The translations under genes were made by a program, and so were the position numbers. 64,000 nucleotides of DNA. Source: Trinickia violacea. GTDB lineage: Bacteria > Pseudomonadota > Gammaproteobacteria > Burkholderiales > Burkholderiaceae. The DNA lies in NCBI RefSeq assembly GCF_005280735.1, contig NZ_CP040077.1:3472001-3536000 (forward strand), in the 5' to 3' direction. The notes beneath the pieces are model-generated. The model saw only the letters and a list, made by a program, of their open reading frames with translations, was not told the DNA's origin and made no database searches. This document shows positions 24,950 through 31,995 of this stretch, in pieces; the first letter of the stretch is position 1, and each line of letters begins with the position of its first letter.

Positions 24950-26347
24950 ATGAAGCGCACTCTCATTGCAGTCGCAGTCCTTGCCGCCGTATCGAGCAGC
25001 GCATTCGCGCATGATCGTGACAAGGACTCGTTCGTCTTCAACTACACCGCGGTCGGCGAAAAGGTCGGCGTGGAAGGCTTGGTCGCGCTGTTCGGCTGCG
25101 TGCACGTGTCGGGCACCGCGGGCGCCGTCGTGCAGAACAACCAGAACGTCTGGGCCAACGTCGATCTCGACCCGATGCCGGGCTCCTATACGAGGGGCAC
25201 GATCACGACCAAGATCGACAACAGCAAGTTCTCGATCACCGGCAGCGGCTCACAGTCCAAGTCGTCGTGGAGCAGCAGCGTCTCCGCGTCGGCCATGGCT
25301 CAGGGCTATGAAAGTGCATCAGCCTACGCCTACTCGGAAAAGAACAAGTCGGCTTCGAGCAGCGGCTACAAGTACAGCGACCAAAGCGCGTCGCTCGGCG
25401 GCTCGTTCCAGCATGACCAGCAAAGCTCGGGAGGCCATATCTCGGCAGGCGGCTCGATCGGCGGCAGCGTCTCCTACTCGTCCGACAACGATCGCAATCA
25501 TGGCCACGACAGCTTCCACGCTCAAGGCGGCCTCTCGGCCGGCTATAAAGCGTCGAGCTATCAGAACGCCTCGAGCGTCGGCGGCAAGTTCAGCGTCGAC
25601 GAAGGCTCCGGCCAAAGCGCGAAGTGGAGCTCCAACAGCAAGAGCGGCTCGGGCAGCCGCGCGTATGGCGAGGAATCCGCCGGCTACAGGATCGAAGCCT
25701 CGGCGTCGAAATCGAGCGAAGGCTCGAAGTGGAACTTCAGCGCGAACGTCGACAAGACGGATGTCTCCACCTATGGCTCGATCACGCAGCACATCGATAC
25801 GCAGAAGCCCACCGTGATGGACGCCACCTCCGGCTCGGACGCAGGCAGCGGCATCTCGGGCAACGTCGGCATCAACATCACCGAAGGCGTCGACAACGCG
25901 CAAAGCAACGACGTGTCGCTCGCTTCCGTCGATGTAGGCAATGTGTTCGGCAACGCACAGATCTTCAACAACCAGAGCAGCGGCGGCGACGCTCACGTGA
26001 AGAACTACACGTTCAACGCATCGATCGGCGACCACTCGCTGGGTCAAGTGTCGGGCAACGTGGGCGTGAACGTGGCTTCGGGCGTGGGCAACGCGCAGAA
26101 CAACAGCCTCGCCGCATCGACCTCGCTCGTGAGCCCGGGTAGCGCTTCGGCAGTCGCCATGGTCGCCACCGACGACAACGACCAGAGCGCCGGCATGAAC
26201 TTCCACGGCTCGATGAACGGCACGGCGATGCTCGGCGCCAACTCGCTGCAAGGCTCGCAAGGCAACATCGGCGTGAACATCGCCGGTGGCGTCGGCAACG
26301 TCCAGCACAACGGACTCGCCATCGCTGCATCGAGCATCGGCCACTAA
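24950..26347 (+). CDS. Fap-like amyloid subunit with three C-terminal repeats and a Ser/Tyr-rich insertion (large)
   Basis: The product is 465 aa with a signal peptide (residues 1-20, cut after AFA). Residues 21-75 form a small N-terminal domain with one cysteine (Cys50). Residues 95-270 are strikingly Ser/Gly/Tyr-rich with few hydrophobics. Three repeats follow near 303-325, 368-390 and 437-459, for example SGNVGVNVASGVGNAQNNSL and QGNIGVNIAGGVGNVQHNGL. The order and repeat number match a FapC-type major subunit, but the long insertion before the repeats is not typical. The C-terminus (SSIGH) lacks the CXC motif of Pseudomonas FapB/FapC. A strong hairpin follows the stop. Confidence 0.8.
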   Translation: MKRTLIAVAVLAAVSSSAFAHDRDKDSFVFNYTAVGEKVGVEGLVALFGCVHVSGTAGAVVQNNQNVWANVDLDPMPGSYTRGTITTKIDNSKFSITGSGSQSKSSWSSSVSASAMAQGYESASAYAYSEKNKSASSSGYKYSDQSASLGGSFQHDQQSSGGHISAGGSIGGSVSYSSDNDRNHGHDSFHAQGGLSAGYKASSYQNASSVGGKFSVDEGSGQSAKWSSNSKSGSGSRAYGEESAGYRIEASASKSSEGSKWNFSANVDKTDVSTYGSITQHIDTQKPTVMDATSGSDAGSGISGNVGINITEGVDNAQSNDVSLASVDVGNVFGNAQIFNNQSSGGDAHVKNYTFNASIGDHSLGQVSGNVGVNVASGVGNAQNNSLAASTSLVSPGSASAVAMVATDDNDQSAGMNFHGSMNGTAMLGANSLQGSQGNIGVNIAGGVGNVQHNGLAIAASSIGH

Positions 26348-26397
26348 GCCGCGCGGCCAGCACCGAAGTAAGCAGTGAAATAAGCCGTTGGGAGTTC

Positions 26398-26426
26398 GCG
26401 CCGGCCTTCGTTATGAGGGCCGGCGC
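26398..26426 (+). other. Strong intra-operon hairpin after the large amyloid gene
   Basis: GCGCCGGCC (26398-26406) pairs perfectly with GGCCGGCGC (26418-26426) around an 11-base loop. No T-run follows. It could act as an attenuator or a 3' stabiliser that raises subunit mRNA above the downstream protease and export genes. Confidence 0.65.
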
Positions 26427-26430
26427 ACAT

Positions 26431-26480
26431 AGCTCTGCATGGGACCAGAGTAAGCGCTGAAGCGCTAACTCTGGTCGACA
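26431..26480. repeat. Dispersed palindromic intergenic repeat, copy A
   Basis: The element runs from AGCTCTGCATGGGACC to GGTCGACA and folds into a stem of about 15 bp (26444-26458 with 26461-26475, one mismatch) around AGCGCTGAAGCGCT. The same head, palindrome and CGACA tail recur at 31893-31942 and, in part, at 48719-48844. It sits within the amyloid operon, directly before the protease gene's ribosome site. Confidence 0.85.
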
Positions 26481-26491
26481 GGAGATCCAGT

Positions 26492-27202
26492 ATGCCCGGG
26501 TTTGACCGGTTCTCGGCATGGCGGCTCACCGTGACGATCGCTTGCTGCACCGTGTGTGCGGCAAGCCACTCACAGTCCACCATCGATACGACTAATCTTG
26601 CAGGGGTGCCCTTTACCAAAACGGTGCGCTCGATGCGGGAGATTCGTTATAGCCATATCGTCAGCCAACAGTTCGACTTTAGCTGCGGCGCGGCTGCGCT
26701 TGCGACGCTGCTCAAGTTCGGCTATGGAATCGATATTCCGGAGACCGAACTGATTCGCCGCATGATGGCGTTCTCGAAGCCCGAGGTCGTCGTCAAGAAC
26801 GGCTTCTCGATGCTCGACATGAAGAAGTTCGTCGAGACGATCGGGCTGCGCGGGCGCGGTTTCCGGGTCAACTCCGACGCGCTGTATCACTTGCAGATTC
26901 CCGTCTTGGTGCTGATGAACATCGACGGCTACGAACACTTCGTGATCGTCAAGCATGCCGAGGAAGGCCGCATCTTCATCGCGGACCCCGCGCTCGGCAA
27001 CCGCATCGTCATGGAAGAGGACTTCGTGAAGAGCTGGAACGGGCTCGTGTTCGCGGTCCTCGGCAAACCGTTCAGGGAGGACTCCCCGCTGTTGCAGGGC
27101 AACGAGTCGCTGGCCTTGAAGCTGCGCGAGCGCGCACTTGACGCCAGCACGGCCGCGACTCCTTTTGTCGATTTCGGATTGTCCAAGGCAGACTGGTTCT
27201 GA
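26492..27202 (+). CDS. fapD: C39-like cysteine peptidase, FapD-like
   Basis: The protein is 236 aa with an N-terminal signal-like segment (residues 8-25). The C39 fold is clear: FDFSCGAAALATLLKFGYG (catalytic Cys65, with Gln59/60 for the oxyanion), YEHFVIVKH (His149) and IFIADPALG (Asp165). C39 peptidases cut after double glycines. FapD of Pseudomonas is the stand-alone periplasmic relative needed for mature Fap fibres, and it also lies between the fibre subunits and the porin gene. There is no ABC or membrane domain, so it is not a bacteriocin exporter. AGGAGA precedes the ATG. The next gene starts at the base after this stop (TGAATG). Confidence 0.87.
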   Translation: MPGFDRFSAWRLTVTIACCTVCAASHSQSTIDTTNLAGVPFTKTVRSMREIRYSHIVSQQFDFSCGAAALATLLKFGYGIDIPETELIRRMMAFSKPEVVVKNGFSMLDMKKFVETIGLRGRGFRVNSDALYHLQIPVLVLMNIDGYEHFVIVKHAEEGRIFIADPALGNRIVMEEDFVKSWNGLVFAVLGKPFREDSPLLQGNESLALKLRERALDASTAATPFVDFGLSKADWF

Positions 27203-28051
27203 ATGACCATGAAGCTCCCACTTTCCCCTCTTAGCCTCGCGCTTTGCCTGACGGCGTGCGGCGTCGCAAGCGGTGTGATGGCATCGGAGAACACCGCCGC
27301 GGTGGCCACACCCGCGACGCCAGGCTTTCTTTCGACGAGCGCAGCCGCAACGCATGCCGTCAAATGGCAAGCGGTCGGCGACGACGTGCTCGCAGACCAG
27401 ACCGGCAAACATGCCGGCGGCTCGATGATTTCCGGGTTCGTCCTGAACCTGCTTTCTCAATGGCAATTGCCAGACGGCGCGGCGGCAGTCGCGCAAGGCT
27501 CGCTCGCCGTCACCACGAACGGCAACGAGCAGATGTCGACGCAAGTGAGCACGTCGGCTCGCGTCTTCGACAAGAAGAAAGACCGCTCGGACGGCGCCAA
27601 TCCCAATGCGATCGCGACCGGCGGCCAGAACCTCTCGGTCAACGGCGTTTCGCAGGTGACTCAAGTGGCAGGCAACGGCAACGTCGGCTCGAACTCGGCG
27701 ACCATCGATTTCAGTAACGCATCGATTCCGTCGATCCCAGGCAGCACGAACTCGCCAACCGCAAGCGCGAGCAACGCATCGGGCAGCGTCAAGGCCGGCA
27801 TCGCGTTCGGCAACGGCGGCGTGACGGTTGCGCTGCAGACGCGGGCCGGTCTCGCCACCCAGAGCATTGCCCCGAACAACACACAACAAGCCGGGGCGAT
27901 CGCGCAACTGCTGCAGATTGCGGGCAACAACCAAGCCGTCGCCAATCAACTGCAACTGCATCTGCAGACCCAGCAGCTATCGGGCAACTTGCTGCGCCAG
28001 CTCGGCGTGATGCAAGCCATGCAGAACCGCGGCGGCATGCCGGGGCGATGA
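27203..28051 (+). CDS. Secreted Gln/Asn-rich protein in the FapE position
   Basis: The product is 282 aa. The N-terminus is a signal sequence with a lipobox-like LTAC (Cys19); it may be a lipoprotein or cut later by signal peptidase I near VMA. Two segments echo the fibre repeats: VSQVTQVAGNGNVGSNSATI (residues about 150-169) and LLQIAGNNQAVANQLQLHLQ (about 232-251). The C-terminus is Gln-rich and ends in NRGGMPGR. In Pseudomonas, fapE lies between fapD and fapF and encodes a minor fibre component; position and repeat style agree, but homology is unproven. It is coupled to the protease gene (TGAATG). Confidence 0.7.
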   Translation: MTMKLPLSPLSLALCLTACGVASGVMASENTAAVATPATPGFLSTSAAATHAVKWQAVGDDVLADQTGKHAGGSMISGFVLNLLSQWQLPDGAAAVAQGSLAVTTNGNEQMSTQVSTSARVFDKKKDRSDGANPNAIATGGQNLSVNGVSQVTQVAGNGNVGSNSATIDFSNASIPSIPGSTNSPTASASNASGSVKAGIAFGNGGVTVALQTRAGLATQSIAPNNTQQAGAIAQLLQIAGNNQAVANQLQLHLQTQQLSGNLLRQLGVMQAMQNRGGMPGR

Positions 28052-28240
28052 CGTAACGCGGCGGGCGCAGCCCGCCACTTGCAGCGAACGAAGGACCGGG
28101 CAGCAGGAAGGACCGACAGCAGGACCCTCAGCAAGGCACCAAGCAGGACCGGACAGTACGGCGGCAACAAGAAGTTGAATGCGACGGCGCGCATGGGAGG
28201 AGACAAAGCGGCGCGCCGCCGCGGGGACCGGGGGAACACA

Positions 28241-29683
28241 ATGACCAGGAAGTCAGCAAGGGGGGCGCCGTTGACGGCGCTCGCGGCGATACCTGCCGCA
28301 GTGCTGCTGTTTGCACTCTCACAGGGCGCACACGGACAGGAGCTTGCCAGTCAATCGCTCGATGAACGGCTCAACACACTAATGCGAGTCGTCGACGAGC
28401 AGCAACGGCAGATCCAGTCGCTCCAAAAGCAGGTGACCGAATTGGAAATGTCGCAACGGGGACGCGGCCTCACGGGCGGCGCCGCAGACGAGAATGCAGC
28501 CGTGGCTCAGCCGCCCGGCACGGACAACTTGCCCGTGCCGCTGCCGCCCTTGTCGCAGCTCGCGCAGACGACGCCGGGCGCGCCCGGGCCGAGCGGCGGC
28601 ACGAGCACCGCAACCGGCGTGCAGACCAACCCGCCCGTGCCGCAATCGGCCGGCGCGTCCGGAAGCAGCCCGGGCGCCGCGGGCGACGGCACGATCGGCA
28701 CCACGCAGAAAGCCGCGGAGCCGCAGCGAACCGAGGCGGAGAACGCTGTCGTGCAGCGTGAGCACGCGCCGCTCTTCGACCACAAGCTCACGATGGACTG
28801 GGGCATCAGCGACACCTACTACGACCGCCGCCAATTGCAGTTGTCGGGCTTCCTCGCGCTCGATGCGATCTTCCTCGGCAACATCAATCTCGGCGAGACG
28901 AAAGCGCATCAGGTGATGGCCGACCTCGACACGCGCTACGGCCTCACCGACCGCACGAGCGTCGACGTCGACGTGCCCTACATCTACCGTCACAGCAATT
29001 TCATCGTCGGCGGCGCGGGCGGCGCGGCGAGCCAATTGTCTGATGCATCCGCGAATTCGAGCGATATCGGAGATGTCAACTTCGGCATCTATTATCAGTT
29101 CCTGAAGGAGACCAACAGCCTTCCGGATGTGGTCGGCAGCTTGCGCGTGAAGGCGCCGACGGGCAGCTCGCCGTTCGGCATCAAGCTCGTGCAGGTCGAC
29201 CCGAACAACACGAGCCTCGTCGTGCCGTCCAAGCTGCCGACCGGCACCGGCTTCTGGAACATCACGGCCGGTGTGTCGGTGTTGAAGACCTACGACCCGG
29301 TCGTGCTGTTCGGCAGCCTGTCGTACACGTATAACGTCGCGCGCTCGTTCTCCGACATCTCGGCCGTGCAGGGTCAGGTCGAGCCCGCGAAGGTGAAGCT
29401 CGGCGACATCATCCAGTGGGGCGGCGGCGTCGCCATCGCCTTCTCGGAGAAGGATTCGGCGAGCATCTCCTACACCATGGCGCTGGAGCCCGAGAGCGAG
29501 ACGCAGGCGCCGGGCCAAGGATGGCAAAAGGTGCCGGGCAGCGAGACGGTCGCAGCGGCGTTGAATTTCGGTTTGAACCACGTGGTGAACAAGCACTTGA
29601 CGATCGAAGGATCGGTGTCCGTGGGCCTTACGCCCGACGCGCCCAACTTCGTGGTCGGCGTGCGGTTCCCCTACACATTTTGA
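28241..29683 (+). CDS. fapF: Outer-membrane amyloid export protein, FapF-like
   Basis: The protein is 480 aa from the ATG at 28241 (GGGGGAA upstream). Signal peptide 1-32 is followed by a coiled coil (about 40-72, LDERLNTLMRVVDEQQRQIQ, then SLQKQVTELEM). A Pro/Gly/Ser linker (75-165) comes next, then a beta-barrel (about 180-480) with alternating strands and a terminal phenylalanine (FVVGVRFPYTF). This is exactly the FapF plan: trimeric coiled coil plugging a barrel of the phenol_MetA_deg family. It should export the fibre subunits. The leader 28052-28240 holds imperfect AGCAGGACC repeats. Its stop overlaps the activator's ATG (TGATG). Confidence 0.87.
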   Translation: MTRKSARGAPLTALAAIPAAVLLFALSQGAHGQELASQSLDERLNTLMRVVDEQQRQIQSLQKQVTELEMSQRGRGLTGGAADENAAVAQPPGTDNLPVPLPPLSQLAQTTPGAPGPSGGTSTATGVQTNPPVPQSAGASGSSPGAAGDGTIGTTQKAAEPQRTEAENAVVQREHAPLFDHKLTMDWGISDTYYDRRQLQLSGFLALDAIFLGNINLGETKAHQVMADLDTRYGLTDRTSVDVDVPYIYRHSNFIVGGAGGAASQLSDASANSSDIGDVNFGIYYQFLKETNSLPDVVGSLRVKAPTGSSPFGIKLVQVDPNNTSLVVPSKLPTGTGFWNITAGVSVLKTYDPVVLFGSLSYTYNVARSFSDISAVQGQVEPAKVKLGDIIQWGGGVAIAFSEKDSASISYTMALEPESETQAPGQGWQKVPGSETVAAALNFGLNHVVNKHLTIEGSVSVGLTPDAPNFVVGVRFPYTF

Positions 29684-31233
29684 TGTCTGACGAATACGGG
29701 GCCATCGTGCGCGAATCACCACACTTGACATCGGTAGCGCCATTAGCGGGGGCAGCCTCTCACCTGTCGATTGCGCATCCCAAGGAAGTCCCGACCGTGA
29801 ATGGGCAATCCGAGCGGGCGCTGATCTACGTGGCGCGCGTGCCCGACGAGGCGCTCGTCGAACATATGAAGGCGCGCGGCTGGCATGTGTCGGTGGCTCG
29901 CACGGCCGCAGACGCGGTGCGCCTCATTCGCCCGGACACGCCCTATGCGGGCATCGTCGACATGACGCGCTTCGCTGCCCGTGAGCTCGCTTGCCTCGAA
30001 GCGAGCCTGCGACAGCAGCAGATCGGCTGGATCGCGCTCGCGAGCCCCGAGCAGCTCGAAGACCCCGAGGTGCGCCGCATCATCCGCCACTACTGCTTCG
30101 ACTACGTGAAGCTGCCGGCCGCGGGCCAAACGATCGACTATCTCGTCGGCCACGCATGGGGCATGGTGACGCTGTGCGATCTCGACTTCGTCGCCGGCGT
30201 GGCGGCGGCGGGCGACGACGAGATGGTCGGCACCTGCGAGGCGATGCAGCAGCTCTTCCGCACGATTCGCAAGGTCGCGAATACCGATGCAACCGTGTTC
30301 ATCTCCGGCGAATCCGGCACCGGCAAGGAACTGACCGCGGTCGCGATTCACGAGCGCTCGCCGAGGCGCAAAGCCCCGTTCATGGCGATCAATTGCGGCG
30401 CGATTCCGCACCACCTGCTCCAATCGGAGTTGTTCGGCTACGAGCGCGGCGCGTTCACGGGCGCCCACCAGCGCAAGATCGGCCGCGTCGAAGCCGCCGA
30501 CGGCGGCACGCTCTTTCTCGACGAAATCGGCGACCTGCCGCTCGAAAGCCAGGCGAGCCTCCTGCGTTTCCTGCAGGAAGGCAAGATCGAGCGGCTCGGC
30601 GGCCGCGAATCGACTCCCGTGGACGTGCGCGTGATCTCGGCGACGCACGTCGACCTCGACGTCGCCATGCGCGAGGGACGCTTCCGCGCCGACCTGTTCC
30701 ACCGCCTGTGCGTGCTGCGCGTCGACGAGCCGCCGCTGCGCGCGCGCGGCAAGGACATCGAAATCCTCGCGCATCACATCCTGCACAAGTTCAAGACGGA
30801 CGGCTCGCGCAAGATCCGCGGCTTCACGCCCTCGGCGATCGAGGCCATGCACAACTACAGCTGGCCCGGCAACGTGCGCGAGCTGATCAACCGCGTGCGG
30901 CGCGCGATCGTGATGGCGGAGAGCAAGCTGATCTCGGCCGAGGACCTCGACCTCGAGCACTTCACCGCGCAAGAGGCGCTGACGCTCGCGCAAGCGCGCG
31001 AGGCCGCCGAGAAGCGGGCGATCGAAGCGGCGCTCCTGCGGCACCGGCACCGGCTCAACGAGGCCGCGCAGGATCTCGGCATCTCGCGCGTCACGCTGTA
31101 CCGGCTGATGGGCGCGCATGGGCTGCGCGAAGTGACGGCGGCGGACGACAAGCCGTTCGCCGCAAGCGACGCCGATGGCGAGAGCGGCGTTCCGAACGGA
31201 CCAAGCGGACCAAACGGCCACGGGCCAAAGTGA
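29683..31233 (+). CDS. Sigma-54-dependent activator with VpsR-like receiver domain (amyloid island, right)
   Basis: The protein is 516 aa from the ATG overlapping the fapF-like stop; a GTG at 29797 would give a start aligned with the left paralogue. It has the same three parts: VpsR-like receiver (RALIYVARVPDEALVEHMKA, then YCFDYVKLP and HAWGMVTL), AAA+ core (GESGTGKE, GAFTGA, TLFLDEIGD, WPGNVRELINRVRRA) and a Fis-type helix-turn-helix (LNEAAQDLGISRVTLYRLMG). Long blocks of the AAA+ domain are identical to the 21261-22628 protein, so the two arose by duplication. Being last in the operon, it would make a positive feedback loop. The C-terminal 30 residues are Gly/Asn/Pro-rich. Confidence 0.9.
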   Translation: MSDEYGAIVRESPHLTSVAPLAGAASHLSIAHPKEVPTVNGQSERALIYVARVPDEALVEHMKARGWHVSVARTAADAVRLIRPDTPYAGIVDMTRFAARELACLEASLRQQQIGWIALASPEQLEDPEVRRIIRHYCFDYVKLPAAGQTIDYLVGHAWGMVTLCDLDFVAGVAAAGDDEMVGTCEAMQQLFRTIRKVANTDATVFISGESGTGKELTAVAIHERSPRRKAPFMAINCGAIPHHLLQSELFGYERGAFTGAHQRKIGRVEAADGGTLFLDEIGDLPLESQASLLRFLQEGKIERLGGRESTPVDVRVISATHVDLDVAMREGRFRADLFHRLCVLRVDEPPLRARGKDIEILAHHILHKFKTDGSRKIRGFTPSAIEAMHNYSWPGNVRELINRVRRAIVMAESKLISAEDLDLEHFTAQEALTLAQAREAAEKRAIEAALLRHRHRLNEAAQDLGISRVTLYRLMGAHGLREVTAADDKPFAASDADGESGVPNGPSGPNGHGPK

Positions 31234-31338
31234 AGCGGGAGGGGCGGCAGCCCGCCCTGCCTGTACCTGTGCCACGCGGGACCGGCCCCCGCCTGGGCTC
31301 GGGTAGAATCGGAAGGATTGCCGCTCCCTCTCCTCACG

Positions 31339-31842
31339 ATGACGACACTGACCCTGATCGTCGCTCGCGCCAGCAACGGCGTGATCGGCCGCGACAACCA
31401 GCTGCCCTGGCATTTGCCCGAAGACCTCAAGCACTTCAAGCGCACGACGATGGGCGCGCCCATCATCATGGGACGCAAGACGCACGAATCGATCGGCAGG
31501 CCGCTGCCGGGGCGGCGCAACGTCGTCGTGACGCGCGACGCGTCGCGGCGCTTCAACGGTTGCGATACGGTCACGGATTTGCCGGCGGCGCTCGCGCTCG
31601 CGGCGCAAGACCAGGCGCCCGAGGCGTTCCTGATCGGCGGCGCCCAGCTCTACGCCAAAGGCATGGACTTAGCGGACAAGCTGGTCGTCACCGAGATCAT
31701 GGCGGACTACGAAGGCGATGCGACCTTTCCCGAACTCGATCCGAACGAGTGGGAAGAAGTCTCGCGCGAAGCGCATCACGCCAACGCGCCGAATGACTTC
31801 GATTACGCGTTCGTCGTTTATCAGCGTAAGAATCACGCGTAA
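31339..31842 (+). CDS. folA: Dihydrofolate reductase
   Basis: The protein is 167 aa. NGVIGRDNQLPWHLPEDLKH (residues about 13-32) is the DHFR active site with the catalytic acidic residue in LPED, and GRKTHESIGRPLPGRRNVVV the NADPH-binding part. It reduces dihydrofolate to tetrahydrofolate with NADPH, recycling the ThyA product, and is the trimethoprim target. The ATG at 31339 begins the usual MTTLTLIVA; TAGAAT at 31304-31309 may be its own -10 box. It ends before an intergenic repeat and a bidirectional terminator. Confidence 0.96.
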   Translation: MTTLTLIVARASNGVIGRDNQLPWHLPEDLKHFKRTTMGAPIIMGRKTHESIGRPLPGRRNVVVTRDASRRFNGCDTVTDLPAALALAAQDQAPEAFLIGGAQLYAKGMDLADKLVVTEIMADYEGDATFPELDPNEWEEVSREAHHANAPNDFDYAFVVYQRKNHA

Positions 31843-31892
31843 AACCCAGGCGCAGCGTTGCACAGGCCCTGAGCAAGCGCTGAAGCGCAAAC

Positions 31893-31942
31893 AGCTCTGC
31901 ATGGGACCGGACTAGGCGCTAAAGCGCCAAGTCCGGATCGAC
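31893..31942. repeat. Dispersed palindromic intergenic repeat, copy B
   Basis: It has the same head (AGCTCTGCATGGGACCGGAC), a variant stem (GGCGCTAAAGCGCC) and the tail GGATCGACA as copy A. A degenerate arm (AGCAAGCGCTGAAGCGC) precedes it at 31872-31888. It abuts the folA/pmbA terminator. Confidence 0.82.
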
Positions 31943-31943
31943 A

Positions 31944-31976
31944 AAAAAAGACGGCTCGCAGTGAGCCGTCTTTTTG
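31944..31976. terminator. Bidirectional terminator between folA and pmbA
   Basis: AAAAAGACGGCTC (31945-31957) pairs perfectly with GAGCCGTCTTTTT (31963-31975), loop GCAGT; A- and T-runs serve both strands. Confidence 0.92.
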
Positions 31977-31995
31977 CTTTCAGTCCGCGGCGCGC

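Noticed and set aside
26492..27202. C39 protein as a bacteriocin processing/export system
   Set aside because: There is no ABC or membrane domain, no microcin precursor beside it, and neighbours fit Fap better.
23175..29683. Curli (csg) system
   Set aside because: No CsgG-type pore, CsgD regulator or curlin repeats; the barrel, coiled coil and C39 protease indicate a Fap-type system.
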